A program made the position numbers and the translations under genes. Positions 63,832 to 64,000 of a stretch of DNA of 64,000 nt are shown here, one piece after another; the first letter of the stretch is position 1, and every line of letters starts with the position of its first letter. A model generated the notes under the pieces. It was not told the origin of the DNA and did not search any database. It worked only from the letters and a program-made list of their open reading frames with translations. Origin of the DNA: Microbacterium tenebrionis (GTDB lineage: Bacteria; Actinomycetota; Actinomycetes; Actinomycetales; Microbacteriaceae); NCBI RefSeq assembly GCF_903645325.1, contig NZ_CAHJXQ010000002.1, forward strand, positions 186,001 to 250,000, in the 5' to 3' direction.

Positions 63832-64000
63832 TCACCAGGCCAGCGCCGCTGCGAGCGACGGGTCGGGTCGGGCGTCGGCGTATTCGGGCAGCGATCGCAG
63901 CTCGTGGATGAACGACTCGACCTCGGCGCCGTACGCCGGATCGTCGTGGGTCGCCGCGATGGCCTGCAGCGGCGGCAGGTCCATGGCGAGGATGAGGTCG
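63832..64000 (-). CDS. C-terminal end of an unidentified gene
   Basis: The last 55 residues are visible (from DLILAMDLPPLQAIAATHDD to PDPSLAAALAW-stop); the start is outside the window. Nothing in them is diagnostic. The stop overlaps the possible GTG start of the SDR gene, so they form one operon. Confidence 0.65.
   Translation of the reverse strand, partial: DLILAMDLPPLQAIAATHDDPAYGAEVESFIHELRSLPEYADARPDPSLAAALAW

Overview
The window is chromosomal DNA of a high-G+C actinobacterium. Gene order and protein sequences (eno, FtsB/DivIC-like, DUF501, NDH-2; PhoH, fumC, xseAB, ispH; DUF4307, DUF4245, DUF6264, DUF6328; luxS), and the many start codons lying 6 nt after a TAGGCT-like -10 box, fit Microbacteriaceae, most likely Microbacterium. 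This taxonomic call is inferred from protein families and not from a marker gene.

Layout. 1-5090: backbone (eno end, cell-division protein, DUF501, membrane subtilase, type II NADH dehydrogenase). 5093-19266: a roughly 14-kb genomic island bounded by a 40-bp direct repeat (one mismatch). The right copy is the 3' half of an intact tRNA with a UAA anticodon (19230-19302); the left copy is the displaced tRNA end. The cargo is one tightly coupled stress operon: dnaK-grpE-J protein-CbpM-like modulator-clpB-thioredoxin-UBP zinc finger-cNMP/FAD oxidoreductase-alpha/beta hydrolase, followed by a YflT-type general stress protein. The right end is filled by a dead IS3-family element whose orfA is split by an intact IS21-family element (istA/istB). 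No integrase is visible.

19358-47926: ordinary backbone, including amino-acid deaminase/aldolase, sugar-lactone oxidase, LemA, YcaQ-like, AI-2E family, threonine ammonia-lyase, GreA, LuxS, TrhA, a prenyl synthase, PhoH, fumarase, carbonic anhydrase, xseAB, IspH, class II FBP aldolase and FBPase, RmuC and YchF. It carries three decayed or frameshifted loci: an internally deleted class V aminotransferase, xseA, and (further right) an SDR gene. Two related palindromic repeats flank a DUF559-type gene at 32.6-33.6 kb.

47897-53530: the most unusual region. The last ~25 bp of ychF (encoding VEFRFNV-stop) recur seven more times downstream, all in the same orientation, in full or decayed form. The better copies also share an upstream arm with an internal inverted repeat. 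Between copies lie small, unrelated payloads: a Clp_N-SRPBCC protein with an HTH partner, HigBA toxin-antitoxin plus a nucleotidyltransferase, a DUF1801 protein, a P-loop kinase, a decayed second HigBA, and a VOC protein. Genes at the boundaries are cut at the repeat. This looks like serial site-specific insertion at the 3' end of ychF, a cassette-like array with no recombinase in view.

53527-64000: backbone again (PspC, DUF1801, alpha/beta hydrolase lacking the usual serine, PfpI-like, HesB-like, GNAT, acyltransferase, a Cys-rich 44-residue peptide, an intact IS481-family element inserted at a CTAG site, an MFS exporter, an ABC exporter, a frameshifted SDR and the end of an unidentified gene).

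No rRNA genes or CRISPR arrays were seen. All coordinates, motifs and repeats were read by eye; no database search was run.
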